From Pseudomonas abietaniphila (GTDB lineage Bacteria > Pseudomonadota > Gammaproteobacteria > Pseudomonadales > Pseudomonadaceae), in NCBI RefSeq assembly GCF_900100795.1, contig NZ_FNCO01000001.1:682001-746000 (forward strand): DNA of 64,000 nucleotides. Direction: 5' to 3'. A model generated the notes under the pieces. The model was not told the origin of the DNA. It did no database searches and worked only from the letters and a program-made list of their open reading frames with translations. This document shows, piece by piece, positions 45,197 to 54,320 of the stretch. The translations under genes were made by a program, and so were the position numbers. Within the stretch, counting starts at the first letter, position 1, and the number at the start of each line of letters is the position of its first letter.

Positions 45197-45862
45197 GTGT
45201 CCATCGCCAAAGAAAACGGCCTGTCGCTGGCCGACCAGGTTGCCCACGAACTGCGCGAAGACATCATCGGCGGACGGCTGTTGTCCGGCATGCCGTTGGT
45301 GGAAAGCGAACTGGTGCGTGGTTATAACGCCTCGCGCAACACCGTGCGCGAAGCGCTGCACCTGCTCGGCCGCGAGGGACTGACGACCTACGTCCGGCAC
45401 AAGGGCGTCATCGTTCGTCGTCTGACCGTGGACGATGTACGTGACCTTTTCATGGTCCGCCGCACCCTTGAATCCCAAGCCATACTCACCGGCAAGCTGC
45501 TGGTCGATTCGTCTTCCGCGCGCATGGCGAATGCCATTGAAGCCGCCGAGCTCGCCAGCGAACGCGAAGACTGGCGCGCCTTTGGCACCCACAGCCTGCG
45601 CTTTCACCAGCAGGTCGTGGGCCTGTTGCACAGTCCGTCGTTCGATGAGTTTTTCACCAACATCGTGGCGCAGATGCGCCTGGTGTTTTCCGCCGCCCCC
45701 GACGAAGCGCGCTATCAGGCGCCCTGGCTGGCGCGCGACCGGCACATTCATCAGTTGCTGATCGACGGCCATCGCCACGAAGCGGGTGAAGCCATGGACA
45801 GCTACCTCAACGATTCCGAACACCAGGCGCTGGACCTGCTTTCGCGCGCTACCAGACACTGA
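45197..45862 (+). CDS. GntR-family regulator with FCD domain
   Basis: A 221-residue regulator with a winged helix-turn-helix (GMPLVESELVRGYNASRNTVREALHLLGREGL) and an FCD ligand domain (FGTHSLRFHQQVVGLL carries metal-ligand-type residues). It starts at GTG 45197 behind AGGAA. It lies between the dioxygenase-like gene and the DUF1989 gene on the same strand and probably regulates them. No strong palindrome is seen in the 135-base gap before it. Confidence 0.87.
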   Translation: MSIAKENGLSLADQVAHELREDIIGGRLLSGMPLVESELVRGYNASRNTVREALHLLGREGLTTYVRHKGVIVRRLTVDDVRDLFMVRRTLESQAILTGKLLVDSSSARMANAIEAAELASEREDWRAFGTHSLRFHQQVVGLLHSPSFDEFFTNIVAQMRLVFSAAPDEARYQAPWLARDRHIHQLLIDGHRHEAGEAMDSYLNDSEHQALDLLSRATRH

Positions 45863-45876
45863 ACCAGGAGATTGCC

Positions 45877-46728
45877 ATGTACAAAGATTACCCAGCCGCG
45901 TATCAGGTCAGCAAAGGCGCTGCGTTGCAGGTCGATACGGCGTTCTATGACCGTATTCGCGAGCGTCAGGACTGTCGCACGCAGGTCGAGCAGTTCGAGG
46001 TGCCGATTCGCACCGGGCGTGCCTGGAAGGTCAAGGCGGGACAGGTGTTCCGCGTCACGACGCCCGTGGGTCCGCAGGTGGGCGACTTCAACGTCTGGAA
46101 CGCCAACGACCCGCGTGAGCGCATGTGGGCATCGCGTACCCGTCAGTTACAAGGGGCGCACGTGACCACCCATGATCGCCTGTGGTCGAACCTGCCGTTC
46201 CTGCGGCCGATGGTCACCATCACCGATGACAGCCTGGCGAGCTACGGCATCGATGAGCACGGCGGCCGCTTGCATGACCTGCTCGGGACCCGTTGCGACC
46301 CGTACGTGAACAAGATGCTGACGGGGGAGGATTTCCATCATCACTGCCATTCGAACCTGACCCGTGCCGTTTTGCCTCACGGCCTGACCGAGTTCGATGT
46401 GCACGATGTGCTGAACATCTTCCAGTGCACGGGCCTGAACCACGATGATATGTACTTCATGAAAGCCTGTCCGGCGCAGAAGGGGGATTATCTGGAATTC
46501 TTCGCTGAGATCGACCTGCTGTGTGCGTTGTCGACCTGCCCGGGCGGCGACCTGTCCCTGCCGATGTGGGGCCCCGATGCGCAGGACCCGCTGACCGTCT
46601 GCCGCCCGCTGGGCGTGGAAATCTACGACCTCGACGCGTCGCTGCTGCACGGGTGGGAGCAACCCAAGCGCGCGGAGTACAACGGCCTGCACGGCTTGAA
46701 GATCGACAAGGCGCAATGGGAGAAGTAA
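45877..46728 (+). CDS. DUF1989 (urea amidolyase-associated-like) family protein
   Basis: A 283-residue protein of the DUF1989 family, which includes the proteins encoded beside urea or guanidine carboxylases. It contains a CHSN segment and the conserved NHDDMYFMKACPA and CPGGDLSLPMWG segments, with cysteines and histidines suited to metal binding. No urea or guanidine carboxylase gene is near. AGGAG precedes the ATG. It follows the GntR gene by 14 bases, so the group SDR-PhyH-GntR-DUF1989 looks like one functional unit. Confidence 0.82.
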   Translation: MYKDYPAAYQVSKGAALQVDTAFYDRIRERQDCRTQVEQFEVPIRTGRAWKVKAGQVFRVTTPVGPQVGDFNVWNANDPRERMWASRTRQLQGAHVTTHDRLWSNLPFLRPMVTITDDSLASYGIDEHGGRLHDLLGTRCDPYVNKMLTGEDFHHHCHSNLTRAVLPHGLTEFDVHDVLNIFQCTGLNHDDMYFMKACPAQKGDYLEFFAEIDLLCALSTCPGGDLSLPMWGPDAQDPLTVCRPLGVEIYDLDASLLHGWEQPKRAEYNGLHGLKIDKAQWEK

Positions 46729-47087
46729 GCCTTACTGATGCGACAAGGTGGGGCTGCTGCGCCAAATTCCACGGGAGAGTCTCAGTCCATCGACCGGGTA
46801 GGCCGGGGCGCGTGGCGGGTGCAAGACCTGTGGGAGCTGCTGGAGGTTACGACAGTGGCGAATGCGTAGGTGCAGTCACATCACCGGTAAATGACCCACC
46901 GCCTTCGCGGCCGTTGTAGCCTGCGATGTCCCACAGGATTGATCGTTCCCACGCTCTGCGTTGGAGTGACTGTCAGGACGCTCTGCGTCCATGTTGACGC
47001 AGAACTTCAGCCACTGCGTTACCCCGGGGAGCGTGGGAATGATCAGAGTATTCGCACGCTCACGTGCCAGGCGGGCGGAGGCCGACC
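46729..47087. repeat. Intergenic region with REP-like and GTTCCCACGCTC repeats
   Basis: About 360 bases with no supportable gene. CCTGTGGGAGCTGCTGG at 46827 and TCCCACAGG ending at 46938 form one inverted pair. GATCGTTCCCACGCTC at 46942-46957 and GAGCGTGGGAATGATC at 47029-47044 form a second, about 100-base inverted structure. Confidence 0.7.
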
Positions 47088-47489
47088 TCAAGCATCCCGC
47101 AACAGGTCATGGGCATTGAGCAGGCCGTAAGCGATTTCAGGGTTCTTTTCCAGGCCGCGCCGGATCGCCGCCGGGATCGCTGCGCGGGTCTTGCGGCACA
47201 TGCCGGGCAGTTCGGCGATGTCGATGACGAGGCCGCGCATGCTGCGCACTTCATTGAAGCCGGGCGCAATGGCCAGGCGGATGCCGAGCAACTCGAACAT
47301 GCGCCGCTGCATGTGCTCCAGATCGCTCAGGCTGGCGATGCTCTCCAGACGCTCAAGCAGACGCTTTTCCTCCTGACGGGTCAGGCACAGGATGCGCATG
47401 TCCGTGCCGGGGGTTTCCAGCAGGCGTTCGCGGTCGCAGGTGCAGGCGCCGGGCGGGCAGGGTGAGCGAATGGGCAGAGTGGGCGTCAT
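47088..47489 (-). CDS. Conserved small protein of unknown function with N-terminal CxxxxCxC motif
   Basis: A 133-residue, highly charged, mostly helical protein. Near the N-terminus it has CPPGACTCDRE, a cysteine cluster that could bind a metal or an iron-sulfur cluster. The rest (LTRQEEKRLLERLESIASLSDLEHMQRRM in outline) looks like a helical bundle. There is no signal peptide or transmembrane helix. I do not recognise a function. Codon use looks like that of a real gene. It is divergent from the alcohol dehydrogenase gene. Confidence 0.65.
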   Translation of the reverse strand: MTPTLPIRSPCPPGACTCDRERLLETPGTDMRILCLTRQEEKRLLERLESIASLSDLEHMQRRMFELLGIRLAIAPGFNEVRSMRGLVIDIAELPGMCRKTRAAIPAAIRRGLEKNPEIAYGLLNAHDLLRDA

Positions 47490-47568
47490 GGGGTCTGATC
47501 ATAGCGAGGCTCGGGGCTGAATTACAGCCGGTTGTCGGCGCGCAGCACGCACCTGTCAACTGGCTTTC

Positions 47569-47613
47569 TGGTCAGGCCAATATGATTAAAACTTAATTGG
47601 TCTTGCCAATATG
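47569..47613. promoter_or_regulatory. Tandem operator-like repeats upstream of the alcohol dehydrogenase gene
   Basis: TGGTCAGGCCAATATG at 47569-47584 is repeated as TGGTCTTGCCAATATG at 47598-47613, 29 bases apart (nearly three helical turns). Each contains a TGG-N5-CCA dyad. The pattern resembles tandem sites of a GntR-type regulator. No regulator gene is adjacent. Confidence 0.55.
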
Positions 47614-47760
47614 CAAATCGCTGTGTAGTTTTTTCGCAGCGGCGCCGAGCGCGTTACACGGGCCGGCGCATCCAGGATCACAACAACAATAGATCACGCC
47701 CAGTCACCCGCAGCGTTCGTCATCACCGCTGTGCCGGCGTGCATGGTCTGGAGAGAAAGC

Positions 47761-48771
47761 ATGCTCACCGTCGTCTGCGAAACACCCGGCTCCCTGCTGG
47801 CCCAGGATCGTCAAAAGCCTGAGCGCGCGCCTGGCGAAACGCTGGTCAGGATCAAGCGCGTCGGGGTCTGCGGCACCGACCTGCACATCTTCAACGGCAA
47901 TCAACCGTTTCTGGAATACCCCAGGGTCATGGGGCACGAATTCTCGGGCATTGTCGAAGAAAGCGAGGCGGGCAGCGGTCTGGTGGCGGGGGACGTGGTG
48001 TACGTGATGCCCTACCTGTCCTGTGGCGACTGCATCGCCTGTCGTCAGGGGAAAACCAATTGTTGCGTGCGCATTCAGGTACTGGGCGTGCATCGCGATG
48101 GCGCGTTTACCGAATACCTCAGCCTGCCGCACGCCTTTGTCCTCAAGGCAAACGGGATCACGCTGGACCAAGCGGCGATGATCGAGTTTCTGTCGATTGG
48201 CGCGCACGCGGTGCGTCGATCCGATATTCAGGCGGGGCAGCGTGCGCTGGTGGTCGGCACCGGCCCGATTGGCATGGCCGTGGCCATTTTCTCCCGCCTG
48301 CGCGGCGCGCAGGTCACGGTACTGGACACCCGCGAGGATCGGCTGGTGTTCTGCAAGGCGCATCTGAAAGTCAGTTCGGCCGTATTGATTGGCGCCGAGG
48401 ACAAGCAGCAACTGGAACACCTGACCCAAGGCGAATTCTTTGACGTGGTGTTCGACGCCACCGGCAACGCCAAGGCCATGGAGCGAGGGTTCGAGTTCAT
48501 CGCGCACGGCGGCAAATACGTCCTGGTGTCCATCGTGCGCGACACCATCAGCTTCTCCGATCCTGAATTTCACAAGCGCGAAGCCACGTTGATGGGCAGC
48601 CGTAACGCGACGGTCGAGGATTTTCGTTACGTGGAGCAGTGCCTGCGCGACGGTTTGATTCCCGATGCAGCACTGAACACCCATCGCATGACATTGAGCG
48701 AAGTGCCGGAGCGTTTTCAAATGCTGCTTGACCCGACGCAAGGCGTGGTCAAGGCGATCGTCGAGTGCTGA
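47761..48771 (+). CDS. Zinc-binding alcohol dehydrogenase (polyol/sugar-acid type)
   Basis: A 336-residue medium-chain dehydrogenase. The catalytic zinc site residues appear as GVCGTD near the N-terminus and GHEFSG; the structural zinc loop cysteines lie in CGDCIACRQGKTNCC; the cofactor motif VVGTGPIGMAV is central. Similar enzymes oxidise L-galactonate, L-idonate or threonine. The start is ATG 47761. It lies 168 bases upstream of a mannonate/tagaturonate-type oxidoreductase, pointing to a hexonate/hexuronate role. Confidence 0.85.
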   Translation: MLTVVCETPGSLLAQDRQKPERAPGETLVRIKRVGVCGTDLHIFNGNQPFLEYPRVMGHEFSGIVEESEAGSGLVAGDVVYVMPYLSCGDCIACRQGKTNCCVRIQVLGVHRDGAFTEYLSLPHAFVLKANGITLDQAAMIEFLSIGAHAVRRSDIQAGQRALVVGTGPIGMAVAIFSRLRGAQVTVLDTREDRLVFCKAHLKVSSAVLIGAEDKQQLEHLTQGEFFDVVFDATGNAKAMERGFEFIAHGGKYVLVSIVRDTISFSDPEFHKREATLMGSRNATVEDFRYVEQCLRDGLIPDAALNTHRMTLSEVPERFQMLLDPTQGVVKAIVEC

Positions 48772-48798
48772 TCGCACGCATCGGGCAGAGATAAACGT

Positions 48799-48890
48799 CT
48801 GTGGGAGCGAATTCATTCGCGAAAAATGTTTCAGGCGCGGCTTATGTTACGGCTTCACCCCCGTATCGCAAATGAATTCGCTCCTACAGG
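48799..48890. repeat. REP-like inverted pair between the two dehydrogenase genes
   Basis: CTGTGGGAGCGAATTCATTCGCGAA (25 bases) at 48799-48823 faces a near-exact inverted copy at 48866-48890. It lies inside a probable operon, so it may shape mRNA stability between the two genes. Confidence 0.75.
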
Positions 48891-48939
48891 TCCTCGAGCG
48901 TCGAATGGGCGGCGCGCATCACTTTGAAAGGGACACTGC

Positions 48940-50070
48940 ATGAACACTCCCGTTTCAACCCCGATCCTGCAATTTGGCACCAGCCGATTCCTGCAGGCAC
49001 ATGCCGACCTTTTTATTTCGCAAGCGCTCGCCAAGGGCGAGGCACTGGGCAAGGTGACGGTCGTACAAACCACCGCCAGTGCCGACAGCGCGCAACGTGT
49101 TCAGGCGTTGGCGAGCGGCGTCGGTTATCCGGTGCGGATCCAGGGCACGGAAGGCGGGCGCACGGTCGATGAAGAGTACTGGTCGTCGTCCATCGCCACG
49201 GCGCTGCACGCCGGGCGAGACTGGTCGCAGCTGCGTCGGGCCATCGTGAAGGACGTCGAGGTGGTGATTTCCAATACCGGCGACAAAGGCTATGTGCTCG
49301 ATGCGGCAGACTCCACTGACCTGCTGTCGGCCAACGCGCCAGCGCCCGTGAGCTTCCCGGCCAAATTGCTGGTCTTGCTGCATGATCGCTGGTTGTTGAA
49401 TCCACACAGCACGTTGTCGTTGTTCCCCTGTGAGTTGGTGTCGCGCAACGGCGATGTGCTGCGCGACCTGATCATTCGCCTCGCGACGGAATGGCAAATG
49501 GCGCCTGCGTTCATTGTGTATCTGCGCGACACCTGTCGCTGGGCCAACTCACTGGTCGACCGTATTGTTTCGCAGCCCATCCAGCCTGTCGGCGCGGTGG
49601 CGGAGCCCTACGCAATCTGGGCCATCGAGCGGCAGGAGGGGCTGCAATTGCCGTGCACGCATCCCTGCATCGTCCTCACCGACCAACTGGAACAATACGA
49701 GCAATTCAAGCTGTACATGCTCAATCTGGGGCACAGCTGGCTCGCCGAGCGTTGGCGGGTGGACGGGCGTGCGGCCGAGGAAACGGTGTATCAGGCCATG
49801 GGCGACGCAGCGTTGCGTCAGAGTCTTGAGGCGCTGTGGGAGGAGGAAGTGCTGCCGGTGTTTGCCGCGAAAGGAGAGCTGGCGCAAGCGCGGGATTATC
49901 TGGCCAGTGTGCGCGACCGTTTTCTCAATCCGTTTCTGCAACATCGCATTGCCGACATCGCGCAGAACCACGAGGAGAAAAAACGCAGGCGGTTCTTGCC
50001 GGTGCTCGAGCAAGGACGAAAGATCCCGGGCTTGCTACAGCCCCGGTTGGAACAGGCATTGGCGAGATAA
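48940..50070 (+). CDS. Mannitol dehydrogenase family oxidoreductase (D-mannonate/tagaturonate type)
   Basis: A 376-residue long-chain polyol dehydrogenase. It opens with ILQFGTSRFLQAHADLF, the usual nucleotide-binding start of tagaturonate and mannonate reductases, and has VVISNTGDKGY and FPCELVSRNGDVLRDL in the middle, and a catalytic-lysine-type helix later. It should interconvert a keto-hexuronate and a hexonate. It is the second gene behind the zinc dehydrogenase. Confidence 0.85.
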   Translation: MNTPVSTPILQFGTSRFLQAHADLFISQALAKGEALGKVTVVQTTASADSAQRVQALASGVGYPVRIQGTEGGRTVDEEYWSSSIATALHAGRDWSQLRRAIVKDVEVVISNTGDKGYVLDAADSTDLLSANAPAPVSFPAKLLVLLHDRWLLNPHSTLSLFPCELVSRNGDVLRDLIIRLATEWQMAPAFIVYLRDTCRWANSLVDRIVSQPIQPVGAVAEPYAIWAIERQEGLQLPCTHPCIVLTDQLEQYEQFKLYMLNLGHSWLAERWRVDGRAAEETVYQAMGDAALRQSLEALWEEEVLPVFAAKGELAQARDYLASVRDRFLNPFLQHRIADIAQNHEEKKRRRFLPVLEQGRKIPGLLQPRLEQALAR

Positions 50071-50138
50071 GCCCGAAGGCGTCCGGCGTGCCGACGATGG
50101 CCGTTCACAGGCTCATCGTCGACACGCGTCGTCCGGTG

Positions 50139-51083
50139 TCAGTTGAAACTTTGGCGGAACACCAGCGCCTTCAACCCACCCTCAGGCTCCGCGTCGGCAA
50201 ACTCCGGGGGATTCTCAAGTCGCCGTTCGAAACGCAGGCTCGGCGCTTCACGGGTCACCCCTTCAATCAAGAAATCGGCGCCCAATGCCGGGTCGTTCAT
50301 GCAGGCCAATACGGTGCCGTGGGGGCTCAACAGCTCCGGCAGTTTGCGCAGGACGCGCTGGTAATCCTTGGTCAACAGGAAGCTGCCTTTCTGAAACGAC
50401 GGCGGGTCGATGATCACCAGGTCATAAGGGCCGCCGCTCTTCACTTTGCCCCACGACTTGAACAGCTCGTGCCCGAGAAAACTGACCTTGCTCAGGTCAT
50501 GGCCGTTCACGCGATGGTTGTCGCGGCCTCGGCTGAGCGCCGCCCGGGACATGTCCAGGTTGACCACGAACTCCGCGCCACCCTCGATGGCCGCCACGGA
50601 AAAGCCGCAGGTGTAAGCAAACAGGTTGAGCACCCGTTTGCCTGAAGCATTGGCGCGCACCCAGTCGCGGCCGTAACGCATGTCCAGGAACAGACCCGTG
50701 TTCTGCTTCTTGCCGAAATCCACGAGGTAGCGCAAGCCGCCTTCGGTCAGGGTCCACTCGTCCGGCATCTCGCCTGCGAGCGCTTCGGTCAGGCTGTCCG
50801 GCAGGTAACGGTGTTGCAGCAACAGGGTGTGAGCCTGGCTGTTCTGCCACGTGGGCGTCCGCACGAGCTCAATGAGCAGGCGTTTCAGCGCGTCGAGGTC
50901 TTCGCCGGCAGGCTCCTTGAACAGCGACACCAGCACGACACCCTGCATCCAGTCCACGGTCAGTTGCTCGAGCCCTGGCCAGCGTCGCCCACGGCCATGG
51001 AACAGGCGGCGGGTTTCTGCGGGTGCAGGGGCGAGGGCAGTCAGCAGGTGTTCGTTGAGGGTGTTCAGCGCGTCGGCATTCAT
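50139..51083 (-). CDS. Class I SAM-dependent methyltransferase, RlmI/RlmK-like
   Basis: A 314-residue methyltransferase. The SAM-binding motif is VLNLFAYTCGFSVAAIEGGA, the acidic second motif is VVNLDMSRAALS, and the catalytic-type DPPSF motif follows (LVIIDPPSFQKG). This DPPSF set is typical of the rRNA cytosine/guanine C5 or N2 methyltransferases RlmI and RlmK. There is no PUA domain. An rRNA or related RNA target is likely. It is a single gene, convergent with the oxidoreductase gene. Confidence 0.85.
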   Translation of the reverse strand: MNADALNTLNEHLLTALAPAPAETRRLFHGRGRRWPGLEQLTVDWMQGVVLVSLFKEPAGEDLDALKRLLIELVRTPTWQNSQAHTLLLQHRYLPDSLTEALAGEMPDEWTLTEGGLRYLVDFGKKQNTGLFLDMRYGRDWVRANASGKRVLNLFAYTCGFSVAAIEGGAEFVVNLDMSRAALSRGRDNHRVNGHDLSKVSFLGHELFKSWGKVKSGGPYDLVIIDPPSFQKGSFLLTKDYQRVLRKLPELLSPHGTVLACMNDPALGADFLIEGVTREAPSLRFERRLENPPEFADAEPEGGLKALVFRQSFN

Positions 51084-51131
51084 CGGGTGGCGGCGGGTCG
51101 GTCATGAGAAAGGGCGGCATTCTAAACCCAA

Positions 51132-52019
51132 TCAGGGGGCAAGCGTCTGTAATGCGTCGAGGACTTGCCTCAGTCCCTTGTTCACCGGTTTGTCCTGACG
51201 CAGCACGATGCCCAGCGTCCGGTTCAGGGGTGGCGTCAGCGCCTGAACCTGCAAGCCCCGTTGATGATGGGGCGCCGCCACCGACATGCGTGGCACGATG
51301 CTGTAACCCAGGCCGGCGGCGACCATTTCCTTGATGGCCTCGATACTGCCCAGCTCCATCACCGGCTTGATACGCAGCCCAGCCTGCAGGAACCACTCAT
51401 CGATCAGCAGGCGAGTGCTGCTAGCGGCTTCGAACACCACCAAGGGCAAGTCCAGCAGCGAACCTGCCGTCACGTCCGCTGGAAGAGGATGTTGCTCAGC
51501 ACTGAAAATCGCCACGAACTCATCGTCCAGCAGCGGGGTCACCGACAGGCTGCGACCGGATGCGGGCAGGGTGACCAGCGCAAGGTCCAGGCGGTTCTCC
51601 TCCACTGCGCGCAAGATGCCGTCGGTGTTGCCGGTACTGACGCGCACATCCAGTGCCGGAAACTGCCGGCGCAAGGTTTGTAAAATCGGCGGAAGGAGAT
51701 GGATGCAGGCCGTCGCGCCCGTGCCGATAGCGACTCGCCCGGCAACGCCCTGCGCGTGGCTCGACAGGTCAAGCAATGCGTCTTCGACCACGGCATCGAT
51801 TCGACCAATGTGCTCCAGCAGCGTGCTGCCGGCGGGCGTCGGCTTGATGCGTTTACCGACGCGCTCGATGAGGCGCAGGTTCAGCCGCTCCTCCAGCAGG
51901 CGGATGTGCAGGCTCACGGCTGGCTGAGTCAAACCGAGGCGCTGCGCCGCAGCGGAAAAGCTTCCGTGATGGATAACATGGGCGAAGGAGTGAAGGTGAT
52001 TGAGGTTGAGCCGCTGCAT
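51132..52019 (-). CDS. LysR-family transcriptional regulator
   Basis: A 295-residue LysR regulator with the winged helix-turn-helix at about residues 5-62 (HSFAHVIHHGSFSAAAQRLGLTQPAVSLHIRLLE in outline) and a periplasmic-binding-like effector domain. It is divergent from the GNAT gene at 52128, its possible target. The effector is unknown. Confidence 0.9.
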   Translation of the reverse strand: MQRLNLNHLHSFAHVIHHGSFSAAAQRLGLTQPAVSLHIRLLEERLNLRLIERVGKRIKPTPAGSTLLEHIGRIDAVVEDALLDLSSHAQGVAGRVAIGTGATACIHLLPPILQTLRRQFPALDVRVSTGNTDGILRAVEENRLDLALVTLPASGRSLSVTPLLDDEFVAIFSAEQHPLPADVTAGSLLDLPLVVFEAASSTRLLIDEWFLQAGLRIKPVMELGSIEAIKEMVAAGLGYSIVPRMSVAAPHHQRGLQVQALTPPLNRTLGIVLRQDKPVNKGLRQVLDALQTLAP

Positions 52020-52127
52020 GGCAAAGTTTTACTGATGCTGAGGATGATAAATCATAGCTTTGTTTTGGGGTGGCAGCGCTTCATCATTGCTCACCTGCTT
52101 TTATCTTGATCCAGAAGAAGACCGCAC

Positions 52128-52661
52128 ATGCCTCACGACCTCATCTTGCGCGACGCCCTTGAAGACGACATGCCTGCCGTGCAGGCGATTTACGCCCACC
52201 ACGTGATTCATGGCACTGCCAGCTTCGAACTGGAACCGCCGACCCTTGCGCAGATGTGTCAGCGACGTACGGACGTCCGTGGCCATGACCTCCCGTACCT
52301 GGTGGCCGAACTTGAGGGTGAGGTCGTCGGCTACGGCTATGCGACGCTGTATCGGCCCCGTCCGGCCTACCGTTTTACTGTGGAAGACTCCGTGTACGTA
52401 CGTGAGGGTATGGCGGGCAAGGGCATCGGCCAGGCCTTGCTGGCGCTGATCATCGAGCGTTGCATCGCCGGTGGTCGTCGACAAATGGTCGCTGTCATTG
52501 GCAACAGCGAAAACACGGCCTCGGTTCGGCTTCATCAACGCCAGGGATTTCGTACTGTCGGCGTGTTTGAGTCAGTGGGTTTCAAGCACGGCCGTTGGCT
52601 GGACACGGTTTTGATGCAGCGCGAACTGGGTGAAGGCGCAGGCAGCGTGCCCCGTGGCTAG
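52128..52661 (+). CDS. GNAT N-acetyltransferase, phosphinothricin acetyltransferase-like
   Basis: A 177-residue acetyltransferase of the Pat/Bar-like group. It opens with ILRDALEDDMPAVQAIYAHHV, has the acetyl-CoA pyrophosphate loop around REGMAGKGIGQAL and ends with GFKHGRWLDTVLMQREL. Such enzymes acetylate phosphinothricin, methionine sulfoximine or other small amines. The natural substrate is unknown. It lies divergent from the LysR gene. Confidence 0.87.
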   Translation: MPHDLILRDALEDDMPAVQAIYAHHVIHGTASFELEPPTLAQMCQRRTDVRGHDLPYLVAELEGEVVGYGYATLYRPRPAYRFTVEDSVYVREGMAGKGIGQALLALIIERCIAGGRRQMVAVIGNSENTASVRLHQRQGFRTVGVFESVGFKHGRWLDTVLMQRELGEGAGSVPRG

Positions 52662-52779
52662 CCATCCGCTGGCTGTCGAATGGAGGGGCCGCTCAGTTAC
52701 TGTCACTCACGCTTGGCCCATGAATGGGTGTATCGGGCGTATTACGTAATATGAGTGCTTCGCCTTTGTGCGCGACTCG

Positions 52780-54087
52780 TCAGGTGATCGGGCGTTGCTC
52801 TGGCTGGCCCTGTTCATCGTTGTCCTCAGCGTCTGCATGGCGCTGGCGCTCTGTCGGGTCGGCTTTGATCCCAAGGGTTTCAGGCACGCCTAACCACAGC
52901 AGCACGAAGGCGACGGCGGCAATGGCCGCCAGTGTGAGAAAGGCCGCGCTGTAACCGGCTTCGCGAATCACCAGACCGGCCAGGCCATTGCTCAAGGCCG
53001 CGCCCAGACCGAATACCGTTGAGATCGCACCCAGGCTGACATTGAAGCGTCCAGTGCCCTGGGTCAGGTCCTTGACCACCAGCGGCAGCAGTGCGCCGAA
53101 AGCGCCGGCGCCTATGCCGTCGAGCAATTGCACGCCCACCAGCCAGTACGGGTTGTCCGAGAGCACATACAGCACGCCGCGCAGCGGCAAGATCACGAAA
53201 CCCGCCATCAACAGCGGTTTGCGTCCCCAGCTGTCTGCCTTGGCGCCCACCAGCCAGGCCACCGGCACCATCACCAGTTGTGCGGCCACGATGCACGCCG
53301 AGGTCAGTGGCGTGGCGAGCTGGAGGTCGATCTGTGACAGCTTCTGGCTGACCAGCGTCAGCATCGCGGCATTGGCCAGATGGAACAGCCCGCAACAGAT
53401 CGCGAAGACCATTAACGGCCGATTGTTCAGCAGCGCCGCCCATCCGCTCGGTTGATCGTTCGCGCCCTTGTGGCTGGGATCGAAGCCTCGGGCCACTTCA
53501 TGATCGATGGCATTACCGTCGACGAAGCTGACCGCGACGACGCTTGCCAAGGCCATGAACGCCATCAGATAAAACACCGCGATCGGCCCGAACAACCAGG
53601 AACAACCGCCCGCCAGCAGCGCCGCGCAAGCGTTACCGGCATGGTTCCAGGTTTCATTGCGTCCGGTACGCCGGGTAAACGCCTTGGGCCCGGTGATTCC
53701 CAGGGAAATTGCCGCGATGGCCGGCGCAAACACAGACCCTGCAATTGCGCTGAGGGACTGGGTGATGGCGACCCACGTGAAACTGTGGATGAAAGGCAGC
53801 ACCACGCATCCGGCGGTCACCAGCAAGGCCGCCACGACCACCACCATCCGCTTGCTGCGGGTGCGGTCAATCAGCGCACCCGCTGGCGTTTGGGTCACCA
53901 AAGCCGCTATACCGGCCAGGGTCATTACCAGCCCGATACTGGCCGGGTCCCATTTATGGACCGCCAACAGGTAGATCGCGAGGTACGGACCCAGCCCGTC
54001 GCGAACATCCGCCAGGAAAAAGTTGAGGCCGTCCAGTGAACGGTTGTTACGAAGGTCTGAATGACGCGCGGCGGATGGGCTGGTCAA
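52780..54087 (-). CDS. MFS transporter
   Basis: A 435-residue major facilitator with about 12 transmembrane helices. It begins LDGLNFFLADVRDGLGPYLAIYLL, has GALIDRTRSKRMVV in the 2-3 loop and GAKADSWGRKPLLMAGF in the 8-9 loop. It resembles the Pseudomonas group annotated as arabinose-efflux-like or drug carriers. The C-terminal tail after about 405 is hydrophilic. Substrate unknown. It is divergent from hemB. Confidence 0.82.
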   Translation of the reverse strand: MTSPSAARHSDLRNNRSLDGLNFFLADVRDGLGPYLAIYLLAVHKWDPASIGLVMTLAGIAALVTQTPAGALIDRTRSKRMVVVVAALLVTAGCVVLPFIHSFTWVAITQSLSAIAGSVFAPAIAAISLGITGPKAFTRRTGRNETWNHAGNACAALLAGGCSWLFGPIAVFYLMAFMALASVVAVSFVDGNAIDHEVARGFDPSHKGANDQPSGWAALLNNRPLMVFAICCGLFHLANAAMLTLVSQKLSQIDLQLATPLTSACIVAAQLVMVPVAWLVGAKADSWGRKPLLMAGFVILPLRGVLYVLSDNPYWLVGVQLLDGIGAGAFGALLPLVVKDLTQGTGRFNVSLGAISTVFGLGAALSNGLAGLVIREAGYSAAFLTLAAIAAVAFVLLWLGVPETLGIKADPTERQRHADAEDNDEQGQPEQRPIT

Positions 54088-54320
54088 GAGAGTTCTCGGG
54101 GTAAGCGCTCGTGCAACCGGAATGGGTGCCGCTCTTGCTTAATGACCGGGCGCCGTTGAGTTGGTTCGACGACCCTTCAGCCACTATTACCGGTTCGGTA
54201 AGAGACTTTATTGCCGCGACATTTGAATCGAGAACGGTGCAGGCATAAGCTTCGCGCCATTGATATCGCCCGGATGCGTCAGCCCGGTCGTTTTTCGGAA
54301 ACTTTTCATCAGGAATTGCC

